64,000 nt of DNA from Antennarius striatus. Taxonomy: Eukaryota > Chordata > Actinopteri > Lophiiformes > Antennariidae. Below the pieces are notes generated by a model, which was given only the letters and a program-made list of their open reading frames with translations, did no database searches and had not been told where the DNA came from. The stretch spans positions 4,098,501-4,162,500 of the forward strand of contig NC_090781.1 of the NCBI RefSeq assembly GCF_040054535.1, read 5' to 3'. How positions within the stretch are numbered: position 1 is the stretch's first letter; each line of letters begins with the position of its first letter. Below are positions 1 through 12,390 of this stretch, in pieces. The translations under genes were made by a program, and so were the position numbers.

Positions 1-780
1 TGAATCTATGAGGCTTTTTAAAAATGCCTGAAGTGCCAGAATGCCTCAAAAATTCCAGAAGAAGCGCTGGAAAGTTGTAGTGGCCATCACAGTCACATGA
101 AAAGAATATTATAGTATATCTTTGGTGGAATATAAAGAAGGTGGTTGCATCTGATAAATTCAGGAATATTTAACAAATGGAGGCCTTTGTCCATGAAGAA
201 TAAGCTGTGATTCCTCAGGAATGATGCCCAAATCCAGTGTCTGTGTATGAGTCAAATGTGCAGGTCATTACATTTTGACCACGTGTACATTTGTAATATT
301 TAGTGGAAAACACTATTAGTTACTGTATTGCGCTATTTCCACTGTTTTCGTTTGATGAGGTTACTGGAAACAGTTCACTAGTGTACAGTATATTGTAGGG
401 TTTTGGGCCTGTAAACATATACTGTATATGTGTACAATTACTGTAATAATCTAGAGTGGAAAAATAATTTTCCTTATGGGGAATAAAGCATGATTATTAT
501 TATTATTATTATTATTATTATACAGGACTTAATTTTGCTTGTAATTGTATGTGTTGACGTAAATATTTTCACAAAGTCATCTCATCTTCTGCCCCATCAG
601 CTCTATTTCAGAGGCAGTTAATGGCGTTACTGGGGGGGGGTGGGGGTGGGGGGTGATGCCCAAAGAAGCTCTTACCGGAATGCAGCTAATATGTAGCTGC
701 ATCGATATTAATCCACCAACATTTAATCCGTCATAACGGGAGGGGATTAAATGTTGTGCCTTTTTTTTTTTTTTTTTTTT
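1..780. other. AT-rich non-coding flank
   Basis: No coding exon is recognisable. Visible are an AATAAA at 482-487 followed by a (TTA)n run at about 493-521, a G-rich tract at about 631-655 and a long poly-T at 762-780. The AATAAA could be the 3' end of a neighbouring plus-strand gene outside the window, but nothing upstream of it reads as protein. Confidence 0.4.
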
Positions 781-784
781 GAAC

Positions 785-923
785 TTCGCGGGTCACGTGA
801 CCGTCCCCTTCTCATCCACGTGTGATTGTTTTCATTCCGACGCCGCTGCCGCAAAAACTGTGCAGTGACGTCATCATCCTGGCTGTCTAGTCCGTTTTTG
901 AACGGGTTGTGGTGCGTGTGTGT

Positions 924-1010
<87 letters not shown>
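785..1010 (+). promoter_or_regulatory. Candidate distal promoter with E-box and CRE
   Basis: A palindromic GTCACGTGAC lies at 792-801 (USF/TFE-type E-box), a second CACGTG follows at about 817, and a perfect cAMP-response element TGACGTCA lies at 866-873. CpGs are frequent compared with the flanks. A (GT)n microsatellite at about 917-1009 comes next, then an exon-like block at 1060-1255. The arrangement suggests a housekeeping-type plus-strand promoter. Transcription is inferred, not shown. Confidence 0.45.
917..1009. repeat. (GT)n microsatellite
   Basis: An almost pure GT dinucleotide run of about 90 bp. Open frames crossing it on both strands (poly Cys-Val or Thr-His) are artefacts of the repeat. 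Confidence 0.95.
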
Positions 1011-1059
1011 TCACACGGAGGTGGGACGGGTTAGTCCGGTCAAACACAACACTCACTCT

Positions 1060-1255
1060 GTCATTTACCCGCAGCTGTGTTCAGATCGAGGGAGAAAATC
1101 ACGGATTTACCGGAGAAGAACAACAAGAAGGAGGAAAACAAGAAAACGACGCCTAAGAAGAAGGAGGAGGTCGGAGACATTTATGTTTACTGAAAGTTTT
1201 ACGATGGAAAATTCATCCAACAACCACCGGTTTAGGACCGCGATGTTCAATCACG
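1060..1255 (+). CDS. Candidate distal first exon of septin 4
   Basis: After a purine-rich, UTR-like stretch, an ATG at 1204 opens 17 codons (MENSSNNHRFRTAMFNH) and ends with one extra base at a strong donor, CACG|gtgagt, after 1255. An in-frame ATG seven codons upstream, at 1183, is an alternative start. The phase-1 end fits the acceptor at 23236, whose first 23 bases are open in the same frame and run into the septin 4 reading frame, which would give about 521 residues. No other plus-strand exon that could receive this donor was recognised in the intervening 22 kb. The exon could equally belong to an unrecognised transcript. I do not recognise the peptide. Confidence 0.35.
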
Positions 1256-4200
1256 GTGAGTACCACCACGTTTCTCCCGGGGTGATGATGAGGATGATGA
1301 GGATCTATTATTCTGGTGATGCGCCTTTAATGTTGATTTCTCCTTCCCGTGAACATTCCAAAAGACTTTTCTTTTTTTTTTCTTCTTCCCATTAAAAATC
1401 AATGAAAATGCGTCACGTTGCTGTCTGGCTGCAGGACGGGTGTGTTTCGGGTTTGTTTTTTTCATGCCAAAAACGCCGATTATTGTCTAGAGATTTGAAA
1501 AATGACGCGTCTCGCCGGACAGAAGGAACACTTCGTTCTGCTGCACGAAAATCCCTGAAAATCCTTCCATTGAGCTCCTGACGGGACAAACAGCAGCACA
1601 CTGTAATTCTACAGTTATGCAAGAGTGGTACAGAGAGTCGCCACACTAAACTATTTCTGGACCATGAAGAAACAGATGGATTGGAAAACGCAAATTCCAT
1701 CTGCGTGTAAATTCCCTCCTCAACTGTCAGATTTCTTTATTTGAACATCACTTGTATTTCATTTGCTGGGCTTAAATACAACATTTCCAAAGTTTACTTC
1801 CCATTATCTTTCTTTAAAGCTGCATGGTGTAACAACCGGCTCTGCTCAGATTCTAGATCCAAGCTGTTTTGGTCATTCTTGAAGTCATTTTGACGTTAAT
1901 GCAAAAGCAAACTGGACACTTAACTTCACTGGTGACATTTTTCAGTCACATGTTTGCACATTTCAACTCTTGATGTTTGTGTGTCACTGTGTTCTTAACA
2001 AGAAATGTAAAACTAAAAAAAAAACAACCCTTGATCAAGTATGATTTGTAAAAATGCAGACACGTCTTCAACTATATATGTAGATTAGATACAGATACAT
2101 GTTTAATACACACACATTCGTAAATATTGAAGACATGGGAAAAAAATCTTTTAATGCGTTTAGCAGATCTGAATTTAGCAGTTTATAGTTGGTGTTTTCC
2201 ACATTTCAAATCTGAGTACAAACTCTAATTTTGTTATCTCTAGATTCAGTTTCCTGTGTGACATTCCCTTACACACAGGTTTCCCTTTTCTTATTAGGTC
2301 TAAGAACTGCCAGTCTTTCCACATCTTATGAGGTTTGACTCAGGAAAAAGTGCTTTGTTGTCAGACCCATCAGTTGTACAACACAGAGTCATCTGGTCTG
2401 TAGAAAGCGCTGCCCATGAGCGTATACATTACCGCAGTGATTCAATTAGAAGTCATGAAAAATCCTAAATGATAATACATGAAAAAGAGCGTTTTAATCC
2501 ATATGGCATTAAAGTTTATTCCCAATCTGTTTTATCTCTTATCTTTTCTTTAGCAGACGTTGATGCATCATGACATTAAACTTTCGTGTAACTATGTCAG
2601 ATTTAGCATCTTGGTGAAAAGATCAAATATTAGCTTTTTGACGTCTGATGTTTTGCGTGCATCAGATATGTTCACAAAGCAATTGCAAACCTCGCACAAG
2701 TAATATTTAATATGGAATGCAGGCTCCAGTTTGGACGGCCGTGCCCTGCGTGGAGGTAGAACCTCAGCCGGCTCCGTTGAAGGCCTGGTACCTGTTTTTC
2801 CAGTAAAGCAGCATGTTCCATTTCTATTAGCTGCAACCCTTGACATCAATCCATACTTAAAAACAAAGGCTGCCAGTAGGAAAGTGACTGGTATAGATGG
2901 GAGGCACAGTCAGCAGTGGCTAACATTCCTGGTGGAGAGATGATACCATCCTCAGTCTTGCCTGTGGCTGCGCTGACAGCATCACCGCTGGAGAAACTGA
3001 GCACGTCGGTCAAGAGATGAACCACAATGAAAAATTAACAAGTCAAGAGAGCAGCGATTATCGTGCGGCACAGGGATCCTGCGTCGATCACATGTTCTAC
3101 GTTTCTTGTGATTGGACGTTTTCGGCTCTAAAATTTGCAGACGTCTGAGGTCATTTTTAAGTTGAGGATGTTTTGATTTATCCGTTCGTTCCATGCACGT
3201 CGTCCTGCCACATGAATTTCATCCAAAGTGCATCTAGAATGACATCGGCAGTAATATGCAGCTCATGCATTATTTATTGTTCATATGCAGGGGCTGCTGC
3301 AAAAAAAACCCCTAACATTTTGAAGTAGTGAGTCCATCTTTTTTCCACTGCCGGCAAGTTTCCATGAACAGATAGCTCAGAGGAACAGAACCCATGAGTC
3401 TGTTATGAGCTGAAAGAACTAGTTGATGGCAAACTTCATGAATAATATGGATCTCCTTCTTCTGCTGATTGATTACCTTAGTGGTCAGACGGATATTTTT
3501 TTTTCTGCCTGGAAATTCAGATTCGTTTAATTCAAGTGTCTTAGTGTAGACTGCCACAGTGCTATAAATGTATCCGCGTGGAATGCTGGTGTTGACCCAA
3601 ATCCAAATATATTCACTGTTAAGTAGGTCTGGAGCGGTGCAAACTTTGGATTTTGTAAAGAAAGACCTGATAGATGTTTGATTAGTAACAGAAATTGCAA
3701 GTCAAAGTTTCCCTTTTTCGTAAATGAAGCGTTCATTCTTCTGTTTAGATCAGATTCAGGACCGCTTTTAAGCAACGTGTCTGCAAAGAAGCTGGAAAAG
3801 CAAATGTAATAAATCAGTGTGGATTATTCACCTATGGATCACATAGGAGCCGTGCAGAATGCCGTTGCAGCATCAGTCATTTGTTGTCTTAATCGCATTC
3901 CTATAAAAGTTCACCTGAGGTGTTTTGCTTTTGTCTTCAGATGATTTGTGTTTATCATGCTGACGTTGTCTTTGTGCTCTTCTCCTGTGTGTCTGGGCCG
4001 CCGCTGGATGTGGATCATCTCTCCTGCTGATCCATCCTTTCCCATCCGACTCAGACGAGGAGGTAAGAACCCAGACTTCTCCACAGTCCGACAGCTGATG
4101 ATGCATTAAGTTGAGGTCACGTCTCTGGAAGGAGAACATCATGGTTTGCTGATGTCAGCTCATTTTAGCCACAGCCAGTTGTTTTGGCATTTGTATTTTT

Positions 4201-5050
4201 TTCTTTAAAAATCAAATGTTATGCATACGAGTCCTTAGACTTTAAGATTTTCAAAAGAAATCACAGGTTGGCTTTTTAGTTGAAGTGAACTGTGGTTTTA
4301 TAGACGAATAAGCGCATGACAAATATCTCTATTGGGAGGTTCTCATACCAGCCATTGTTGTTTCACAGCAGGCATGTGTGACTTTTTGTCCTCATGTGCT
4401 TCAGGGGTTTTACATGACAAAGAGGAGTAGTGTGTGAGTACAGGTGTGTTCTCCAGGGCCAGATTTTCTAGTTCTTTTTCTCACACGATGAGTGGAGTAT
4501 CTGTTGTGTGTGGCTGTGGTTTTGGACCTGCTGCTTCTGTCTTCGCGATCCAAGTTGTCATTTCTCTTTGCTGACAGTTTGATCAGCTACTGATGGGCTG
4601 CCGGCCCATCGCCTCAGTACTGACGCTGCTGCTGCGCGTGTCTTTTTTTTTTTTACCCGTCTTCATGTTGACCTCCACATCCCAAAGTCCCACAGCTGTG
4701 TTTGGCCTGGTTGAGTGAGGATGAAAGCGGGGGGGGCGTGATTCTAAAGCCTGTGTGACAAAGCTGCAGTGTGTGTGCCGATAGAGGGAACACCTTACGT
4801 GAGAGAACCCATCAGCATCTGTCACTGCCCCCAGAGGCCCCCGCTGCTGCTGCTCTACTGGTTACTCTCATGATGCTTTGGCACATCTCTCAGACACGAG
4901 TATGTTATTTAAAAATGTCCGTACAAATTTAGGTCCTGCTCTTCAAACCACACCCTTTTGAGAAATTCTCAACAAACACAACCCACATGTCCTCAGAGAA
5001 AAGTCCCCCTCGGTCCAGGTTAGCTTCGCTGCAGCGCCCCCACCACCCCC
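1256..5050. other. Non-coding, no gene recognised
   Basis: AT-rich sequence with only short chance frames. A possible exon-like end (Asp-Ser-Asp-Glu-Glu followed by gtaaga, ending about 4061) lies at about 3950-4061 but lacks support. If the distal first exon is real, this is septin 4 intron. Confidence 0.4.
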
Positions 5051-5055
5051 CATTC

Positions 5056-5112
5056 CTCTACCCTCCTCTACCCTCCTCTACCCTCCTCTACCCTCCTCTA
5101 CCCTCCTCTACC
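5056..5112. repeat. Tandem repeat, period 10 (CCTCTACCCT)
   Basis: About five copies of a pyrimidine-rich decamer, CCTCTACCCT, on the plus strand. Short minisatellite-like tract; no coding value. Confidence 0.9.
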
Positions 5113-5196
5113 ACGCGACTGGAAACCGCCCCGGGGTGTGGTGGAGCGAGAAGCTACGGCTTCCCTTTTGTTTGGGAAAAAATGGCTACTTCACCT

Positions 5197-5198
<2 letters not shown>

Positions 5199-5264
<66 letters not shown>
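5199..5264. repeat. (CA)n microsatellite
   Basis: Pure CA dinucleotide run of about 65 bp, just upstream of the decamer array that begins near 5326. Confidence 0.95.
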
Positions 5265-5267
<3 letters not shown>

Positions 5268-5325
5268 TGACTTCACCTTTCATGTGTCCGTCGTGGACGA
5301 AGAGACGGAGGACAGTGTCTCTGCA

Positions 5326-5552
5326 CACACTGACACACACTGACACACACTGACACACACTGACACACACTGACACACACTGACACACACTGACACACAC
5401 TGACACACACTGACACACACTGACACACACTGACACACACCGACACACACTGACACACACTGACACACACTGACACACACTGACACACACTGACACACAC
5501 TGACACACACTGACACACACTGACACACACCGACACACACTGACACACACTT
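5326..5552. repeat. Tandem array, period 10 (TGACACACAC)
   Basis: About 22 copies of TGACACACAC, with two copies in which T is replaced by C (CGACACACAC, near 5440 and 5530). It looks like a minisatellite that arose from an interrupted CA repeat. All frames across it stay open because the unit has no stop on the minus strand; these are not genes. Confidence 0.95.
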
Positions 5553-5971
5553 TCACCACAGCGCATTCCTCTGTGGCTTTTGCTCAACTAGGCATTAGCT
5601 TCCTGTTCCTTCGATTACTGCAAAGTGTAGCCGGTCTATACTTGGACTTTATTAGCCCATTAGCTGGTGACTGCAGTGTTGTCGCCCCCCCCCCCCTTTC
5701 CCTCCTGGTTTCCCTCGTAGCCGTGTCTGTTTTTCTCATTCTGCTGTCACTCCTCATGTGTTCACGCTCACTGCACTCCTTTTGCAAACTGGAATGGCAG
5801 AATCTGGAGATACGCTGCACCACACCCATCCGTCCACCAATTGACATTTAATGGGCAAGGAAGTACATGCAGTACACATTATTATGAACTAAACATGTGA
5901 AGTATGCAACAGGACTCCCAGACGTGAGGAGTCTTCACAGATCAGCTCGCAGACTTCTCTAGTCGTATTAT

Positions 5972-6172
5972 CATGTGAATCTTATATATCATGTGAATCT
6001 TATATATCATGTGAATCTTATATATCATGTGAATCTTATATATCATGTGAATCTTATATATCATGTGATTCTTATATATCATGTGAATCTTATATATCAT
6101 GTGAATCTTATATATCATGTGAATCTTATATATCATGTGAATCTTATATATCATGTGAATCTTATATACAAC
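5972..6172. repeat. 18-bp minisatellite
   Basis: About 11 nearly identical copies of an 18-bp unit (TCATGTGAATCTTATATA), with one copy carrying T for A at about 6069. The period is a multiple of 3, so open frames run through on both strands; these are repeat artefacts. Confidence 0.95.
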
Positions 6173-6179
6173 ATCAACT

Positions 6180-8770
6180 TATATTAACATTATTCCACCT
6201 GTGCTGTAATGCCATCCGTTACGTCATCACACTGATTCCACTGACATTAGTGCCACAAAAGGATGGCATGTCACTCAACAGTGAAACCTGACCCATAATT
6301 TTATGTAACGCTCCACTGGGTGAAGTGGGTTGTCTTCATTATCTGAGTGAGACTCCCCGTGTGATGGCACAGCGATGATGCACACACGGCGGCTGTGGTG
6401 AACGGGTTTTCGGCCTGTGGGTTTTGGCTTTGACAGGCGGCCCTCTGGGCTTTTTTCCAGCATGATGAGAGGGCAAACAATCGGGTTAGGGAGCAGGCAC
6501 GCAAACACTGAGTGTGAAGCTGCCGTCAGACACCAGTAAAGAGACGGTGAAAGATGTGTGTTTAAAGAGGGATTGTAGATGCACTTGTGCGTAGATGTTG
6601 TTGTTTTCCACAGAAAGAGACGCTGTACTATAAGTCATCTTCATTCTGTATTATAAAACTAAATATCGAGTGTAATCCCAGTAAATGAGTAGCAGCTGGA
6701 CAGTCATTCAAGTAAAAGATTCAAATAATCATGAAAAAATTAATTCGAAGACAAATCATTTTTGAAGACGTTGAACAGAGCAGAACCACCAAATATGTTG
6801 TTAGTCTTACACAACCACACCACCGTCTCCAGCCTCGAAATTATCATGGCTTTAATGCTGAGTCACGCAGCAAATACATAATTTTCATCTACACATAAAC
6901 AAGACTTCAGACTTGTTGGCGTTTTTTCGTGTAAATAAAGTTCCTCTCCTTATGCCTTCCTCCACAAACATCTCTGGAGCATCTGTTTGAACACTGCAGC
7001 TGTTGAGTCTTTATGCCTCATGTTGCCTTATTTGGTGCTCTCCTCCTCTGATATTCTAATTCTCTATACTCATTGCTTCCCTAGTGGGCGTGGCTACCAG
7101 ACGCTCAAGCTAATTGGTTTGTCGTCTTGTCTCACGTTCCACATCGGACCGAGCGAGCCTCCGAGCCTTCAGCCTAAACTTTATGGTCAGAGGGCAACCT
7201 TGAACATTCCTTTAAAGCATCATAGAAGTGGCCCCTGCCAAGCCTCCACCCCCACACGCTATAAATAATCCCAACTCAGTTCCCATGGCCCCATCGAGGT
7301 CCCAGCACTCAACTGGCAATGCATGAATACTATAGCGACACGTTCTACCAATCATGGACCATTAGCTTTCTGGTAGGAGGTGGGCCAGAGATGTAGCTGT
7401 AGGGCTAACGGTGAAGTTCTCTCTCTGAGCTTTAACCGTCCAGTGTGTCGTGTCTGATGCTATTTTCACCTTGTAAAGAGGTCTCTACTGTCATTAAAAT
7501 TAATAACAGGACAATCTGGAAAATGTAAACCATTATATCTAGAGTTTTTCTGATGGTCCAGGTCCTAGGAACGATGGTGTCACCATCTGCTACTAAACAT
7601 GTTCTCTGAGTGGTTACTAATATCTAGTGAAGATGTTGTGAAGCATAGTAAATAAAAACTTTTATGAAAGGTCAGTATTTCTGAAGGAAATGTAAAATCT
7701 GTCTAAACTTTGAACTGCATGGTACCTTAGCCATTTTTATTTCCCTCAAGTTGCTGAGTTGGGGCAACGCTCCAGACGGAACAGGCAGAAAATTAACCAG
7801 ACTGATGTTTGATAGGAAGTGCAGCATCCTGGGCTGAAAGCCAAGAAGACTTGATCTAATCTTAAAGCTTCTGGGAGAGCATTCAAAGAATTTATACCAA
7901 GTGCAGACACTGTGAAGACACGGCCACACATCAGGCAGAGATTATATGAAGACTAATGTTGAATTTCTGGCATCAAAACAGCCACATGTAAGTTTTATTG
8001 TAATAGACAACTTTATTCATTTAATTGTTCATTTATTATATTTAGCAGGTTTTGAGCCATCAAAAATATTTATTTCAATATACCCGACGCTGGTCAGCAA
8101 AAATAGACCTCTGACTTTCACCCTTTACTAATTTCTGACACTTTATTTACAGATTTCTGATGGTAGCCACGGGTGCTTTCTGGCGTGATCATGTAGCACA
8201 TGTGTGATAGTAAATTATTTTATCTTATTTTGTGTGTCTGTGTAATGTGCTAATCCGTGGAGATGATAGTTGTGCCTCCCACTCCCCTTAAGAAAACACT
8301 GCCAGATGTCCCCACCACTTAAAGGAAGGTGGAAGGAAATGCCAGGCAAGTCAAAAGGAAGAGGAGGAAAGATGGCAGAGATCTTGAAGATGAGAGACAT
8401 ACTAATAGTTAATGTCCTTGGAGAGCATAAAATCTTTATCTTGATTCATCCTGTCGATGTAAATGAGCTTCATAACGTCAGGATCTGCCACTGACAGAAC
8501 TGTGTGTACACACGGGGCTGGAAGGCTTGATGCTTTAAACTCTTGAGTGACAAGAGGTAAGAGAGCTCACGGTGATGCCGTCAGGATGGAATCTCAAGTG
8601 ATCTCATTTGACTTAAGGAGAAGCTTCACAATCAGGACACTTTATCAATCAGAATCGATAAAGAATTGATCGATTAAAACCCACTGCTATCCTATAATCT
8701 CCAATAAATAATGTCAAAAAGTAAACCAGTTAGACCACTCCTTGTGTTCCATCCACACCAATGGTCACAA
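6180..8770. other. Non-coding, no gene recognised
   Basis: Unique-looking, AT-rich sequence. Open frames are short, lack splice context and match nothing I recognise. Confidence 0.4.
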
Positions 8771-8777
8771 CTCAACT

Positions 8778-8884
<107 letters not shown>

Positions 8885-8984
8885 TTAATCAGTGGTGACT
8901 GGGGACTTGACTGGCCTTTTGAATCACATGCGTTTCGCTCCATCATGTATCCAACAGGAGACCTGGACTGAGCAGATAGATGGG

Positions 8985-9245
8985 AACCACACAAACACCT
9001 CCAAAAACACGCGCTTTAGATTAATTGGCCTGTCCCAAATTTCTCGTAGGTGTGGGTAGGTGTGTTTTTTGCCTGTAGGTGTGAGTGTGTGTGTGTGCGT
9101 GGTTGTCTGTGTATATATGTGGCTCTGCAGTGCATTAGTGTCCTGGAGTATCCCCTGCCTCACGCCCCCAGTTGGCTGGGCTAGGCTCCAGCACCTCACG
9201 ACGGCAGATGAAGCAGGTTTAGAAAATGAATGAATGAATGATTGA
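8985..9245 (+). repeat. Dispersed teleost repeat (3' half)
   Basis: Shows the landmarks of a very common fish repeat: 'ccaaaaacacgcgctttag', 'attaattggcctg', a TG-rich centre, 'gtggctctgcag', 'cagttggctgggctaggctcc' and an (AATG)n tail at 9226-9250. The same landmarks recur at 13310-13440, 26330-26610 (reverse), 32890-33090 and 61605-61715, so the family can be recognised inside this window. Confidence 0.7.
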
Positions 9246-9249
9246 ATGA

Positions 9250-11990
9250 ATAGACTTTGTGAAGCCTGAGCAATGATGGAATGTAGAGGGTGTGTCACAA
9301 GACAGGTGATAAAAGCAGCTTCTATCCCAGTAACAGCCACAGACGATGACAGCAGGAATCTGAGTGAGGTGTTTGAATGACGGGACAATAGAAGTGAAAC
9401 TGTGGCTCCAAACAGCAGTGTGCTCTGCACATCAACCGGGTTTCATCAAGTACAGTTTGTGTTATTGTCGCTATAGATTTAAATTATGTTTTTGAATTCA
9501 CACTGAGATTAAAAATGTATTTGACAAGTGAGACCCGGCCAAGGTGGCTGCCATGTAAATCAAAAAGTGATATAAACCGGTACAGACACATGAAATGTAA
9601 ATAGGCATTAATACATTAAGACAGTACAATGTTAAAACAATAAAAGAAAACGGTAAAAAAAATTTAAAAAGTTTTAAAAACGTGAGATAATAAAATAGTA
9701 AAACAGCTAATTTGAGAAAGTGTTCTCAAAAAAAACATTGGCGACCTCTTTCTACTCTTGTGAAGTAAAAGCTATTTTACAGCAATCATATATAACCAGT
9801 ACTGATGAGGACTGTCATATGTTGGGATTATAAATGATTTTGTGTGTATATAAAATGGTGAATGACTGAATGATTAGTATGTACTAAATGATTTGAAACA
9901 TGGAGTGTGTGAGGAGACTGAAACAGTAGTGTTGGGTTTGAGACGGACGTGTCTGCAGCATTCCTCTGTGAGAGGTGGGATCATAGGAACTGGGTTAGCA
10001 CCACAACATGTGCATCTCATTGAAGGATCAAAGAGAAGCGATGTGGCTCCTGCCTCCCCTCAACCCCACGGGCTCCCCGGTCCTCCTTCACCTCGCTTGC
10101 CTTTTATGTCTACCCCCTTTTTTAAAGTCATGCTTTTTTTTCCTCCTCCTTGTCTTCCGGTCTAAGAAGGAGCTCCCCAGATACTCTTAACTGCGGCGTT
10201 GTCTCGAGCTTTCAGGATTTCTTTAACCTTCACATAAACTCACAAACCTGTGGCGTGTTCATCTGACTATTATCCAGGAGGTCCAACACATCAGCATTCC
10301 TTTTTATACCCATCTCACCCTGGATCTAAATTTTTAGTTTCAGTTTTCTTAAAGCCTGTGTCAGATGTCATAATTTATGCAATTTGAATGTGATTTATTT
10401 TACTTAAATATAACTTATTATGTTATTATGAGGGGATGAAATAATCACAAATGTGACGAGAGATATTTCCAGTCAGTAATGTCTTTACTGCCGTGCAGGA
10501 AAAAGTGCTGCGAATCTCCAAAATACACATCAAGACTCAAGCAATCGATCTCAGAAGATCAGAACAAGACAGCACTGACGAACAACGACAACATTGATAC
10601 AACTTGACTTTTAACAATAACAAACAAAAGAGACAATGAATGAATTAGACTTTTTAGCGTTTAAACTTTTTAACCCTTCTTAAACATATGTGTGAGTTTT
10701 TAATGTTTTTAGCCCATTTTCAAAACACATTCTTATTATATTTCATTTCTCTAAACTAAAAGTTCACCATATTATAAATCTTCAAATAACAGTCTTTTAA
10801 ACTTACCATATTATTATTATTATTAATATTATTATCATTATTATTTCTAACTTGTCACAATTACTTATTCCAGACAATGAAAGACACAATGCCCAAAGAT
10901 GACATTAGCATTGGCGATTAATCCATCTGAAGCCTACAATTAATTGGGGCGATTGAGATCTTATATTTCCTCTTACAAAATGCTAATGCACCAAAAAGTC
11001 AGTGAATTAAAGCTGCATTAAAAATTCTGTAAGCTAAAGACAAAATGTTGTAGCAGCAGCTGCTTAAAATGCATTTGATCTAAATATTAACTGTTTCCAT
11101 TTGAAGTGGAGAGGAGGACGATCCTGAATGTGACGGATCATCAGACACCGGCATTCATACCAACATTGACACCTAATAGCCATCTTCAGTTCAGATACGT
11201 GGCGTGTGTTTCTGCAGTGGGAGGAGGAGGCCGGACAACCTGGAGGACACCCAGGCAGACATTGTGATAACATGAACCGAAGCTCCACTAACCACTGTCC
11301 ACCATGGTGCCCTTCATTCCTTACATTTCTTCTGTTATCTGTATTTCTCTAATTTAGGGGTGATCGTAATAAATCTGGGATGGTAATGCTTGACTTGTAA
11401 CCAAAATTGGTAAAATATAGTATTCAAAGACCTTGGAGTGGCAGGAAACCACTCTAACTATTGCTCTGAGTAAGGTGGTTTTAATTACAGGTCTCTCTCT
11501 TTCTCTCTCGCTCCCTCTCACTTTGAATTTCAAAGGTTAATGGGACGCAGTGCACTGATACCCACTACTAAATGTTTTACGAACCTGACGCTATTCAAAA
11601 AGCGTGGGTCCTAATGGCCTCTTTTTTCGAAGGACTCAAGGAAAACCTCCGGTAGTTGCAGGTTGCTACAGGCAGCTGTCACAGTCATGACGCACGTTGG
11701 CACTGCTCAGTCACGCTTTTCTTTGTGCAGGAGTAGTTTTACTGTTGTTGTTAATGCAGCATTTTGACAAAAGAAGTTTTGTTTTGTTTGTTTACAGCAA
11801 GTGCATCACGGTTTTAATTGCTTCCATAAAATGTCTTTACAATAGAATGTATTTCGGACTCACACTCAAACTGTGCAGACTGACCACACTTTTGATTTTC
11901 ATTCATTTTCACAACTGCTTCATCTGCTGACGCAGGGAGCTGGTGCCTATCCCAGGGTGATAAAATAATCCAATCATTTTCCAATAAAGG
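9250..11990. other. Non-coding, no gene recognised
   Basis: AT-rich with short A/T tracts and an ATT/TTA simple repeat at about 10811-10843. No exon-like block was recognised. Confidence 0.4.
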
Positions 11991-12390
11991 TTAAAACTTT
12001 TTATTTATTGCTTAATATACCATTCAGACTGAACAGTCACAAAACCACATAAAATCAGATTTTTGGAAAGCGGATTGAAACCACTTTCAGCAGGTAGTTT
12101 CAGTGTGAACAGCTCCAAACACACCGATTGGTTTTAACCGTCCGTGATGTCACTTTACACGACGCAAGAGCCAAGGTGCGTTACGGAGAATGGACGATGC
12201 CTCCACCGCGACGTCGTTGCTACGGCAACCTGTCAGATCAGCCAATAATGTGGACCAGTCTGAAGTCCTATTTGTGGGTCATACAATAGAAACACAGAGG
12301 ATGTCAGGCTTTATCTCTGCAGCTTATATGATGTCAAAGACGGGGAGAAACTCTCTAAACCGACATAACTTTGAGACCATGTGTATCTAA
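11990..12390. repeat. Probable non-autonomous DNA element with RFX-like box
   Basis: The segment resembles a dispersed fish element ('aaaatcagatttttggaaag' then 'ttgaaaccactttcag', then 'agtgtgaacagc'). It includes an inverted CCAAT box (GATTGG, about 12125) and GTTGCTACGGCAAC at 12216-12229, one step from a perfect RFX X-box palindrome. A 66-codon frame starting MDDASTATS overlaps the box. Family assignment is from memory and weak. Confidence 0.35.

Noticed and set aside
826..1395. 189-codon plus-strand frame across the GT repeat
   Set aside because: The middle is a poly Cys-Val translation of a microsatellite; only the short block at 1204-1255 before a donor looks exon-like.
1629..1637. 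TACAGAGAG, resembling the METTL16 target motif UACAGAGAA
   Set aside because: A nine-base near match is expected by chance in 64 kb, and no hairpin context was seen.
3950..4061. Possible cassette exon ending in Asp-Ser-Asp-Glu-Glu before gtaaga
   Set aside because: An acceptor and a donor are present, but no frame is supported by homology and one of the frames carries a stop; insufficient evidence.
5191..5587. Cys/Val/Ser-rich frames of up to 122 codons on the minus strand
   Set aside because: They are translations of the (CA)n and TGACACACAC arrays, whose units contain no stop on that strand.
5326..6172. CRISPR-like appearance of regularly spaced repeats
   Set aside because: The units are directly adjacent with no unique spacers, and the genome is a vertebrate; these are minisatellites.
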